Shown one piece after another: positions 9,931 through 16,947 of a stretch of DNA of 64,000 nucleotides; positions within the stretch are counted from its first letter, which is position 1, and the number at the start of each line of letters is the position of its first letter. This DNA is from DASRDU01 sp035560235. Lineage in GTDB: Bacteria > Acidobacteriota > Blastocatellia > RBC074. The stretch spans positions 1 through 64,000 of the forward strand of contig DATMAG010000063.1 of assembly GCA_035560235.1 (NCBI GenBank), given 5' to 3'. The notes below the pieces were generated by a model. That model was given only the letters and a program-made list of their open reading frames with translations. It was not told the DNA's origin and did not search any database. The translations under genes were made by a program, and so were the position numbers.

Positions 9931-10178
9931 AACGACCACCGCCTACAGGCGGTGGCTTCGGTGTGCCGGACTGAAAGTCCTCCTTAGCGGATGCGGCCAT
10001 CCACTCCGCTTCATCCTCGACGCGAAAGTTTCTGTCCGTGTCGCGCTGTTGAGAATCTGCACATCGTGCTGTCCACAGATTTCACGGATCAGGTCACGCA
10101 CTCGCAGCCCGACCTCACCGGTCAGCACCGGGCGTCTGTACTTCGTGATCCAGACCAGGTGCTGGTGGATTCAGAGTC
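9931..10178 (-). mobile_element. IS200/IS605 remnant (TnpA fragment)
   Basis: On the minus strand a reading frame around 10167-9943 contains HQHLVWITKYRRPVL and RVRDLIREICGQHD. These are characteristic of the N-terminal half of the Y1 transposase TnpA of IS200/IS605 elements. The first residues are missing, and the sequence after VQIL does not continue into the catalytic His-hydrophobic-His region. The low-coordinate end carries an 8-bp stem hairpin at 9936-9955, as IS605-type ends do. In another frame the same end reads PKPPPVGGG, possibly a TnpB tail. The element is internally deleted and cannot move by itself. It interrupts the DUF5615 gene. Just outside it, 9893-9923 has three CACAGAGG-like units. 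Confidence 0.7.
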
Positions 10179-10316
10179 TGCCTTTGCGCGGGTCAGGAGT
10201 TCACCATTCTGCACACCCTTCCAGCCGAGATAGTTTACTGACTCAGCCTCGTGGCCCGCGTCGCGCAGCACATTCAGCACATCAACCGGCACATTTTCGT
10301 CGAGCAGAATTTTCAT
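10179..10316 (-). pseudogene. DUF5615 PIN-like protein, 5' part only, broken by IS remnant
   Basis: ATG 10316 opens a frame beginning MKILLDENVPVDVLNVLRD and running through GHEAESVNYLGWKGVQNGELL. This is the N-terminal half of DUF5615 proteins, PIN-like presumed nucleases usually encoded after a DUF433 gene. After about 46 codons the frame runs into IS200/IS605 sequence, and the expected C-terminal part is not found on the far side. The ATG overlaps the stop of the DUF433 gene by one base (TGATG), as in intact pairs. Confidence 0.8.
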
Positions 10317-10559
10317 CAGGCGGGTTTCAGCATCATCAGGGCGTAATGAACCGCCAGCCGCTCGACCGCTGCCACATCCTGCTCATTGAGAGACGGAAAT
10401 GACTGCACGATTTCAGCGGGTGTGACTCCGGCTTCGAGCAGTTCCAGAACCTGTTCCACGGAAACACGTGTTCCCCGCACTCTGAGCTTTCCGCCAAGAA
10501 CATCCGGTGTCTGCTCAAAAGTGGTTGCGCAACAAAGGTGGAATTGCAGGCAGATTCAT
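10316..10559 (-). pseudogene. DUF433 antitoxin-like gene with a one-base frameshift
   Basis: GAGGTG precedes ATG 10559, and a TATAGT box lies further upstream. The frame MNLPAIPPLLRNHF meets a stop after the T4 run at 10517-10520. Removing one T joins it to EQTPDVLGGKLRVRGTRVSV and on through LELLEAGVTPAEIVQSFPSL to the stop at 10316. The joined protein of about 80 residues is a typical DUF433 helix-turn-helix protein, the usual partner of DUF5615. The shift inside a homopolymer, next to a truncated partner, suggests real decay. A sequencing slip is possible. Confidence 0.8.
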
Positions 10560-10614
10560 AGCACCTCAAAAATACTATACCCGCCGCCTGCTTCCAACTG
10601 AAACCTCTGTGGCT

Positions 10615-10872
10615 TCACGCTGCGCCCTCCATTGCCACGCGTGCCGATGTGGCAGTAGCGCCCGGCGCTTTGGATGCCTCCAGCTTCCGCTCTCTGACAT
10701 ACAGAAACAGCGGCAGCGCAAAGCACAGGCCCACAGCGAGGGTAAGCGCCACATAAATCCACCGGTTCCCGATTCCGGGCCGACTGCCTTCTCTGAACAT
10801 CCAGATCCAGAACACCACGCTTGAAATCAGCAGATCTGTCATCACGAGCGTTGAAGCAGTGCTTCCCCACAT
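10615..10872 (-). pseudogene. DUF2834-like membrane protein fragment
   Basis: An 85-codon frame with two hydrophobic segments (VMTDLLISSVVFWIWMF and IYVALTLAVGLCFALPLFLY) and the DUF2834 pattern of Asp before the first helix and LPLFLYVRER at the end of the second. Family members start with an extra N-terminal helix. Just upstream in another frame is KKKLYLILAA, which resembles that missing start. The gene therefore seems to have lost about 30 internal codons with a frame change. Function is unknown even for intact members. Confidence 0.55.
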
Positions 10873-10962
10873 CTGCTGCCAGAATCAGATACAGTTTCTT
10901 CTTCCTGATCTTTTGAAAAGCAGGAACCAGGAAACAGGCGTCAGGATTCAGGCTGGCCCGGT

Positions 10963-11928
10963 TCAGCGCTCAGCGTTCGGGAAGGCGGCGAGACGGTTAT
11001 GCACTCTGCGGTCGTGCGCGGGAACAACAATCAGGTCAGGATATTTCTGCATCAACTGATGGACTTTGATAATTGAACGTCTGACTTCGGCTTCGTCGTA
11101 ATCAACCAGCCGCCGCGCCAGCCAGGGACGTTCAGCCGGAAGCTGCACGCCTTCGAGCGCCCACGTCAGATCGCCCGTGAACAAATAACGTTTGCCTGAA
11201 TGCAGATTGACGAACATGCCGGTTGAGCCTTCGGTGTGCCCGGGCAGCGGCACAAAGACGATGCTGCCGTCACCAAAGAGATCAAGGCTGCGGTCGAAGT
11301 TTTCGTAAGGCCCGCCGCTGAAATCGAAGGTGCGTACCTTCAGCCTGTCAATCATCTGATCAATCAGGCCGGGCATCCGGTGCTGTCGAATGAATTCAAG
11401 TTCAGCCTGCGGCATGCGCACTTCGAGGCCGGGGAAATCCTCCAGCCCGCTGATGTGATCCCAGTGCGAATGCGAAATGAAAGCCACGCTGATCTGATCG
11501 GGGCTGAGGCCGCCCTGCCGCAACTGCACGGCAACGGGCGTCTCTTTGACATAACTCGCCAGCTTGCGCATCAGCCACGGAATCGTCTTTGCGTGTTCAT
11601 CAACATTCGCTCCAAAACCGGCGTCGAAAAGAATATTTCCCCGCGGATGCCGCACCAGAATCGCCGCCATGCCGCTTTCATAAGTCGCGCCCCAGTCTCC
11701 GCCGCGCCACGAAAAGGCCTGCTTTGAAAGCATCATTCCGGCCTTGAGAATCGAAAGCGAAGCTTCGGGCAGTTTGTCCGGCGCGGGTTTGCCATTGGTC
11801 GCAAAGACCGCAGCCGGCTGCGCCGCGACATCCAGTTTCATCGGGATAAAGGTGTAAGCGAGCAGCGCAATCATCACAACCAGCGCGCCTGTCATCACAA
11901 TCAGCAACCGCTTCAGTCTTTTTTTCAT
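10963..11928 (-). CDS. Membrane-anchored metallo-beta-lactamase-fold hydrolase
   Basis: A 321-residue protein with a basic start and one hydrophobic segment (residues 9-28), so it is an exported or anchored protein. The MBL zinc motif is HSHWDH at residues 153-158, followed by further ligands in VPLPGHTEGSTGMFV and LFTGDLTW. The layout resembles lactonase-type or glyoxalase-II-type MBL hydrolases. The substrate cannot be assigned. It starts 9 bp after the stop of the AspA/AstE-like gene and is probably co-transcribed with it. Confidence 0.88.
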   Translation of the reverse strand: MKKRLKRLLIVMTGALVVMIALLAYTFIPMKLDVAAQPAAVFATNGKPAPDKLPEASLSILKAGMMLSKQAFSWRGGDWGATYESGMAAILVRHPRGNILFDAGFGANVDEHAKTIPWLMRKLASYVKETPVAVQLRQGGLSPDQISVAFISHSHWDHISGLEDFPGLEVRMPQAELEFIRQHRMPGLIDQMIDRLKVRTFDFSGGPYENFDRSLDLFGDGSIVFVPLPGHTEGSTGMFVNLHSGKRYLFTGDLTWALEGVQLPAERPWLARRLVDYDEAEVRRSIIKVHQLMQKYPDLIVVPAHDRRVHNRLAAFPNAER

Positions 11929-11937
11929 CGCCTGCCC

Positions 11938-13005
11938 TCAACGCTGAGTTTCAGAAATGTGGCCGATCATCGCCAGCGGTTCATCTTTGCTGACCGGCGG
12001 CGTGCCGAGGATGTACAGCACTTCGCCCGCAAACGGTGCGCGCAGTTCATAAACACGCTCTCCGAAGAAATCAGTCACGTAACCCATCAGCGTGCCTTTG
12101 GCGACGGTGTGGCCTTTTTCGACCAGCGGATAAAAGATGCCGGTTGCCGTGCTGCGCAACACTTCGCTGCGATCAATGAACATCGGATGCTCGACCATCT
12201 GCGCCTGGCCTTCGATCATTTTCAAATGACACATGACGTTCATCACGCCGCGCTCGATGCGCGCAATTGATTCGTTGTCGGTGGCGCCGAGGCCGCCCGA
12301 TTCAATCGTGATCGCCGGTTTGCCACGCGTCGTTGCAGTCGTCGAGCAGTAAACGGAATTGGCCGGATCAGTCGGACGCTCGCTGTCCATGACAATGTGA
12401 TCGAGTCCGAAGGCCAGCGCCATCTGTTTCGATTTCTCGACGATGTCTGCGCCGCCTGCCTTCACGTCCCAGTAACTGTAAGGCCGCAGCGATTCGTTGC
12501 CGTCGCCGCAGTGAATATCCATCACATAATCGGCGCGTTCGATGACCTCTTTCGTGATCTGATAAGTGATGCGCTCAGAGACAGTGCCGTCAGCTTTGCC
12601 CGGATAAACGCGATTAAGGTTCTTGCGATCAACCGGGCTGTAATAGATCGTGCGGCCCAGAAACGACGGCATATTGGCGACGTGCACCAGAATTACCGTG
12701 CCTGAAATCTGCTTCGGGTCAAGGCGCGGCAGCAGCCGCTGCAGCGCGATGATCGGCGTGTATTCATAACCGTGATTGCCTGCGATGAGCGCCAGCACCG
12801 GCCCCGGCTTTGCGCCGTGAACAACTGAAACGGGAATGATCGTGGCTTCATCCTTACCGGCAGGAACTTCGATCAGGCCGGATGACCTGCTGCCGGGCTG
12901 AGCAGTAATTTTGCTGACAGTGAAGCTGCCGCGCTGCTGAGCAGCAACGACGAGCGCGAGTGATTGAACGAGCAGAACAAGCGGGATGAGCCTGTGGAGC
13001 TTCAT
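11938..13005 (-). CDS. Exported succinylglutamate desuccinylase/aspartoacylase-family zinc enzyme
   Basis: A 355-residue protein with a signal peptide (about 1-22). The M14-like zinc site is visible: His78 and Glu81 in AGNHGYEYTP, and His165 in VMDIHCGDG. NRVYPG and the late ESGGLG are further AstE/AspA family marks. The C-terminal part (about 265-350) is a beta-rich domain that could be lipoyl/barrel-like (FYPLVEKGHTVAKGTLMGYV). Known members remove acyl groups from amino acids in the cytoplasm. An exported member more likely works on a cell-wall or external amide. It is followed 9 bp later by the MBL gene. Confidence 0.87.
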   Translation of the reverse strand: MKLHRLIPLVLLVQSLALVVAAQQRGSFTVSKITAQPGSRSSGLIEVPAGKDEATIIPVSVVHGAKPGPVLALIAGNHGYEYTPIIALQRLLPRLDPKQISGTVILVHVANMPSFLGRTIYYSPVDRKNLNRVYPGKADGTVSERITYQITKEVIERADYVMDIHCGDGNESLRPYSYWDVKAGGADIVEKSKQMALAFGLDHIVMDSERPTDPANSVYCSTTATTRGKPAITIESGGLGATDNESIARIERGVMNVMCHLKMIEGQAQMVEHPMFIDRSEVLRSTATGIFYPLVEKGHTVAKGTLMGYVTDFFGERVYELRAPFAGEVLYILGTPPVSKDEPLAMIGHISETQR

Positions 13006-13051
13006 GGGGTGGCCTCCATTTTGAAAAGAGTTGTTTGACAGGCTGCCGGTG

Positions 13052-14290
13052 TCAGTTCTTCGGCTTTCTGGGTTGCAGCGTCGGGCGTTTGCCTTTCTTT
13101 GTTTCAGACGTTTGCGGGCCGCCTTTGGCGCGATAACCCTGCCGGGCGCGCACGATCAGGTCGGGCTGATCAACGCGGACTTTGAGGCTGCGGTATGAAC
13201 CATCCTCGGCGGTGTTGGATGGATAATAACTGAGCAGGTACTGATGCCGCAGTTCTTCAGCGATGCGGGCAAAGGCTCTGTCCACGTCCGAAAGCGTGTC
13301 AGCGTTGTGCAGACGCCCGCCACTCGCTTCGGCCAGCTTTTGCAGATAGACGCCGGCGTAATGGTAATCTTCCGTACCGCCGCCAATCGTGGGTGTCTTT
13401 GCGCCGGGCCAGCCGGGAATCTGAATGCTCCCGGTCGTGCCGCCGCGCCCTCCATAATAAGGAGTGCGCTCCTCAGTATCATATTTGACCGGATAGACCA
13501 CGACATTCGACTCTTCGACCAGGCGAATGGAGGTCTGTGAAGTGTCCCGGCTCGACGTATCCACGCCGTCCGTGAACAGCACAATCGCCTTGCGCCCTTC
13601 GATCTGATTCAACTGTTCGGTGAGTGTAACGTCAACCGCGTCGTAAAGCCGCGTGCTGCCGCCGGTTTTGGTCTGCCGGATGGCCTGCCGCATGACTTCG
13701 CGGTCGCCGGTGAATCCGCAGTCAAGGTGCAGCCCGCTGTCGAAGGAGACGACCATCACACGGTCTTCGGGCTGAAGCTGTTCGATAAACCTGATGGCCG
13801 CATTCTGAATATCCTCAAGCCGGAAACGCGTGCTGCCCGAAGTGTCGAGCAGTAGCGCGACGTGAAACGGCGTATTGACGGCCCGAAATTCGACGATCTC
13901 CTGCTCGACGCCGTTTTCATAGATGTGAAATTCCTTCGGCTTGAGAAAGGGCACGTAGCGGCCCGACTGATCGAGCACTGAAACCGGAATTGAAACCAGC
14001 GTGGTGTCAACCTTGACCACTCCTTCATCAGCCGGGAGCGCGGCCTGCGTCTCTGACGACGGTGTCGGCGCAGTCCTTGTGGTGGATTTGGTTTCAGCCG
14101 CGCTCGGCAGTCTCAGTTCGGACGGATCAGGCTCGGGCTTTTTGTCCTTTGACTGAGCGCCCGGCGCGGGCCGCTGCGGCTTGCGTCCCGACTGTGCGCT
14201 GACTTCAGGAATGAACTGAATAATCAGAACAGTGATGCAGGCGATGAGGAAGAACGATACTGCCAGACGCGCGATTCTGAAGCTGTTCAT
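13052..14290 (-). CDS. VWFA-domain protein of the acidobacterial type
   Basis: A 412-residue protein with an N-terminal membrane/signal segment (residues 9-28) and a Pro/Lys-rich linker. A beta-rich segment with VDTTLVSIPVSVLDQSGRYV leads into a von Willebrand factor A domain (about 141-375). The MIDAS metal site is DTSGS at residues 149-153. The C-terminus reads RHQYLLSYYPSN and then a basic tail. This order of segments is the one described as the acidobacterial VWFA-related domain (TIGR03436). It probably mediates protein contacts outside the cytoplasm. The gene precedes those for AspA-like and MBL proteins on the same strand. Confidence 0.92.
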   Translation of the reverse strand: MNSFRIARLAVSFFLIACITVLIIQFIPEVSAQSGRKPQRPAPGAQSKDKKPEPDPSELRLPSAAETKSTTRTAPTPSSETQAALPADEGVVKVDTTLVSIPVSVLDQSGRYVPFLKPKEFHIYENGVEQEIVEFRAVNTPFHVALLLDTSGSTRFRLEDIQNAAIRFIEQLQPEDRVMVVSFDSGLHLDCGFTGDREVMRQAIRQTKTGGSTRLYDAVDVTLTEQLNQIEGRKAIVLFTDGVDTSSRDTSQTSIRLVEESNVVVYPVKYDTEERTPYYGGRGGTTGSIQIPGWPGAKTPTIGGGTEDYHYAGVYLQKLAEASGGRLHNADTLSDVDRAFARIAEELRHQYLLSYYPSNTAEDGSYRSLKVRVDQPDLIVRARQGYRAKGGPQTSETKKGKRPTLQPRKPKN

Positions 14291-14316
14291 CGGCGTTTCC
14301 TTCCTTGTCTTTCGGC

Positions 14317-15258
14317 TTATTTTCCAGCCACGACCCGCGTGGCGAACTCATCGCGTTCAGGCTGCGGCTGCGGTTCCTCGCTGACCCAGGACCGGGGCAG
14401 AATTTCGCGGGCCGAGAGATTGGCGCCGAGCAGCAGAATGAACGCTGAAATAAAAATCCAGGTGATGATCGTCACGACGGCGGAGAGGTTGTCGTAACGC
14501 GAACGGAAGTTGAGCATCGGCAGCAACAGCCGGTAAGAGAGCGTCATCAGCACCCACAGCATCGCCATTGCCGCCGATGAGAAGAAGACTCGTCTGATCG
14601 AGACTTTGCCGTTCGGCAGCCAGTAATAGATCAGAAAAAAGATGAGCGTCGCACACGGCACGGCAAACAGCCCGCTCGTTGAATTGAAGACGAACCGCTG
14701 CATCTTCACAAAAGGCACCAGCCCCGCGAGCGTCTGATTCCAGATGCTCGCGAGCAGCACAAAGCCCAGCATCACCGCCGCGCAGATCACCACGAGCGGC
14801 ATGTAAACCAGATACTGTTTGATCGTGCTGCGCGATTGTTTGAAACCCCACGCCCGATTCAGCGCCAGTTCAATCGGCAGAAAGACGCCTGTGCTCGTGA
14901 AGATGAGCGCGAAGACTGACCAGAGGCTGGCCCCCTTGTGCAGGCTGCGCGTGACGTTGTCGAGCGCCACAAACATCGGCTGCGCTTCACCAGGCGCAAT
15001 CGCCGTCATCAGCCGGTAAATCGTCACGTAGCCTTCGTGCCAGCCGACCTGATTTTCGAGCACGTTGCCAACCAGCACCAGAAAGGCAAAGAACGAGAGC
15101 AGCGCATTGAAGGCAATGGCCGAAGCGTAAACCCACGCCTCGCCCGTGCTGAGGTCGTAAATCGCTGGCCACATCCGCCTGAAAAACAGCCACGCGCCGC
15201 GCAGGTAATAAAACCTTCCGCCTTCAGCCTGCAGCCTCTCAGAACTCATCGTCTGCAT
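14317..15258 (-). CDS. YihY/virulence factor BrkB family membrane protein
   Basis: A 313-residue protein with about six hydrophobic segments. The BrkB/YihY pattern is clear: ASAIAFNALLSFFAFLVLVG for the first core helix, a central amphipathic stretch with LNRAWGFKQSRS, then FFLIYYWLPNGKVSIRRV, and a final helix ending GANLSARE. Length and topology fit the family. Once annotated as RNase BN, these proteins now have no accepted activity. It is located in the inner membrane. It may be co-transcribed with the VWFA gene 26 bp downstream. Confidence 0.92.
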   Translation of the reverse strand: MQTMSSERLQAEGGRFYYLRGAWLFFRRMWPAIYDLSTGEAWVYASAIAFNALLSFFAFLVLVGNVLENQVGWHEGYVTIYRLMTAIAPGEAQPMFVALDNVTRSLHKGASLWSVFALIFTSTGVFLPIELALNRAWGFKQSRSTIKQYLVYMPLVVICAAVMLGFVLLASIWNQTLAGLVPFVKMQRFVFNSTSGLFAVPCATLIFFLIYYWLPNGKVSIRRVFFSSAAMAMLWVLMTLSYRLLLPMLNFRSRYDNLSAVVTIITWIFISAFILLLGANLSAREILPRSWVSEEPQPQPERDEFATRVVAGK

Positions 15259-15308
15259 CGGTGGTTTCGGATTGCGGGTTGAATAAAGGACGACTGCTGA
15301 ATCGTGGT

Positions 15309-15575
15309 TCAGCCGCCGGTGCTGAGAAGCTGATCGAGTTCGGCGAGTTGCCTTTCAATTTCGGCCAGCGACTGTTCGAGCATCCGGCGATGAACGTCAG
15401 AACGGGCGCGGGACAACTGCCCGGTGAGATGGCTGCGCCCGAGCAGGAGCGTGTCGCGCCGCTGCCTGAGTTCAGGCTCCCTGCCGGAAGGCGCTGCCTG
15501 ATTGCCTGCAGGAGCAGCCCGCCGCGCCTCTTCCATCTGCTCCTCAACTGCCTTGCTTTCCCAGCCTCGCGCCAT
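15309..15575 (-). CDS. Small coiled-coil protein, function unknown
   Basis: ATG 15575 opens an 88-residue frame beginning MARGWESKAVEEQMEEARR and ending with the heptad-rich LAEIERQLAELDQLL. The longer frame that extends further upstream overlaps the TPR gene and is not credible. The start lies 4 bp after the TPR stop codon, which supports translational coupling. The middle region (about 20-60) is Arg/Gln-rich and has no known domain. No function can be offered. A short charged protein of this kind may act as an adaptor for its TPR neighbour, but that is only inference from proximity. Confidence 0.65.
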   Translation of the reverse strand: MARGWESKAVEEQMEEARRAAPAGNQAAPSGREPELRQRRDTLLLGRSHLTGQLSRARSDVHRRMLEQSLAEIERQLAELDQLLSTGG

Positions 15576-15579
15576 CGCG

Positions 15580-16467
15580 TTATCTCTTCCCCTTGCGCGC
15601 CAGTTCGACCTCCGCCGCAATGAAGCCGAAAGCAGGCCAGTACCGGCCTGAGACGATTTTGCGGAAGTACTCTTCGGCCTTCGCCGGATTGCCGTTGTAA
15701 AGATGCCAGTTGCCGAGGCCATAACCGATGGTCGCAATCTCCAGATCGGTCGCCTTCTCCAGATTGACCAGTTCGGCTTCGGTCTTCAGGCCCTTGTAAA
15801 ACAGCAGCCGGTCGAAGTACGACTTGTTTTCGACTACCTTCATGTCAGGCGTGATGCGATCCAGCACCTGCTTCGCCTCAGCCTCCTTCTTCATCCGGCG
15901 CCAGGTCATATAGAGCCAGTCAGATACCGCAATGATCGAATCGTCCTTCGCATTCTTTTCGGCTACGGCCAGACAGCGTTTGTAAGCCTCAGCGGCGCTG
16001 GCGAATTCGCCTTTCAGGTAGTAAGCCAGCCCGAGGTGATACCAGATGTCGTAGTCCTGATCGTTGAGCTGCGCGGCCTTCTTCAGATCCCTGAGCGCAT
16101 TGTCGAATTCACGGATTGAAATGTAGCGGTGGCCGCGGTGGCGATAAAGGAGCGCATTGTCGGGCGCAATTCTGATGGCGCGCGAATAGCTGTCAATCGC
16201 GTCGTGATACTGCCAGACATTCGCCTGCGCCCTGCCGAGCGCAATCAGCAGTTCGACGTTCTTCGGATCATTCAGAACCCTGATCTCGGCGGCCTTGATT
16301 TCGTTTTTCGAGTCAACCTGTGCGTAATGTCTGACGCCGAGCAGAGAGACAATTTCGACTCTGCCCTGCGTCATCGGAGTCTGCGCTGTGACCGCCGGAG
16401 CAGGAAAGAGCAGGAAGGCAATCAGTGAAACTGTCGCCATACAAATTAAGGGGCATTGTGTTTTCAT
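15580..16467 (-). CDS. Secreted tetratricopeptide-repeat protein
   Basis: A 295-residue protein with a cleavable signal peptide (about 1-28, ending AVTAQ). At least three consecutive TPR units span about residues 60-170: VELLIALGRAQANVWQYHDA, then NALLYRHRGHRYISIREFDNA, then YDIWYHLGLAYYLKGEFASA. A fourth, weaker pair is near the C-terminus (GNPAKAEEYFRKIV). The last stretch WPAFGFIAAEVELARKGKR caps the solenoid. It should be a periplasmic scaffold binding a partner protein. The coiled-coil gene follows 4 bp downstream. Confidence 0.88.
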   Translation of the reverse strand: MKTQCPLICMATVSLIAFLLFPAPAVTAQTPMTQGRVEIVSLLGVRHYAQVDSKNEIKAAEIRVLNDPKNVELLIALGRAQANVWQYHDAIDSYSRAIRIAPDNALLYRHRGHRYISIREFDNALRDLKKAAQLNDQDYDIWYHLGLAYYLKGEFASAAEAYKRCLAVAEKNAKDDSIIAVSDWLYMTWRRMKKEAEAKQVLDRITPDMKVVENKSYFDRLLFYKGLKTEAELVNLEKATDLEIATIGYGLGNWHLYNGNPAKAEEYFRKIVSGRYWPAFGFIAAEVELARKGKR

Positions 16468-16497
16468 GGCCAGTCCGGAGTTCAGATGTTTGATGAA

Positions 16498-16901
16498 TCA
16501 GTGTAACGTGCACCTCGCAAAGCCGAGCACCTGGTCGCCGCTGCGCAATGAACTCGGCACCGGCTGCCAGCCCTCAGCGAGCCGCGCCGCGAGCAGTTCA
16601 CCTGCTTCCGGCTGATGATCCCACACGGCAACTGCCGTGATCGTGCCGTGTCAGGTCGCGCCGTAAACCAGCGTCAGCCCGTCACGCCAGGGCAGCAGCA
16701 GATCGTGCGTGTACTCATCCTGCGTGATGACGGCAGCAACCACGAGCGGCGGCGACTGAGCGGCAGCCCAGCGCACGAGTCAAGCAGCGTGCCGGGCGCA
16801 GGCAGTTCGCCTTCAAGCGCCGCGTGCGCTTCACCCGCTAAACCGGCGTGGTTTTTCAGTCGCACAGCAGCAAGTGTAGGCCTCGCCGCAGACAGCGTCA
16901 A
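16498..16901 (-). pseudogene. Broken unrecognised gene with one frameshift and one in-frame stop
   Basis: Three protein-like stretches line up on the minus strand. The first reads RLKNHAGLAGEAHAALEGEL. After a one-base loss near 16780 a second continues LVRWAAAQSPPLVV and DEYTHDLLLPWRDGLTLVYG. After a TGA at 16651-16653 a third reads through ELLAARLAEGWQPVPSSL to FARCTLH and a stop. Codon use and composition look like genuine coding sequence. I do not recognise the family. It fills the otherwise empty 480 bp between the TPR gene and the NHL-M23 gene. GGGAG lies just before the TTG at 16901, the probable original start. Confidence 0.5.
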
Positions 16902-16947
16902 ACTCCCTTTGTTTCGCTGCCGCCTTTGTGGTCAACTATCGCCGCCT

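Noticed and set aside
16615..16947. Extension of the NHL-M23 protein by 111 N-terminal codons
   Set aside because: The extension crosses a coding-like minus-strand region, has no signal or domain, and ATG 16948 gives a normal membrane anchor.
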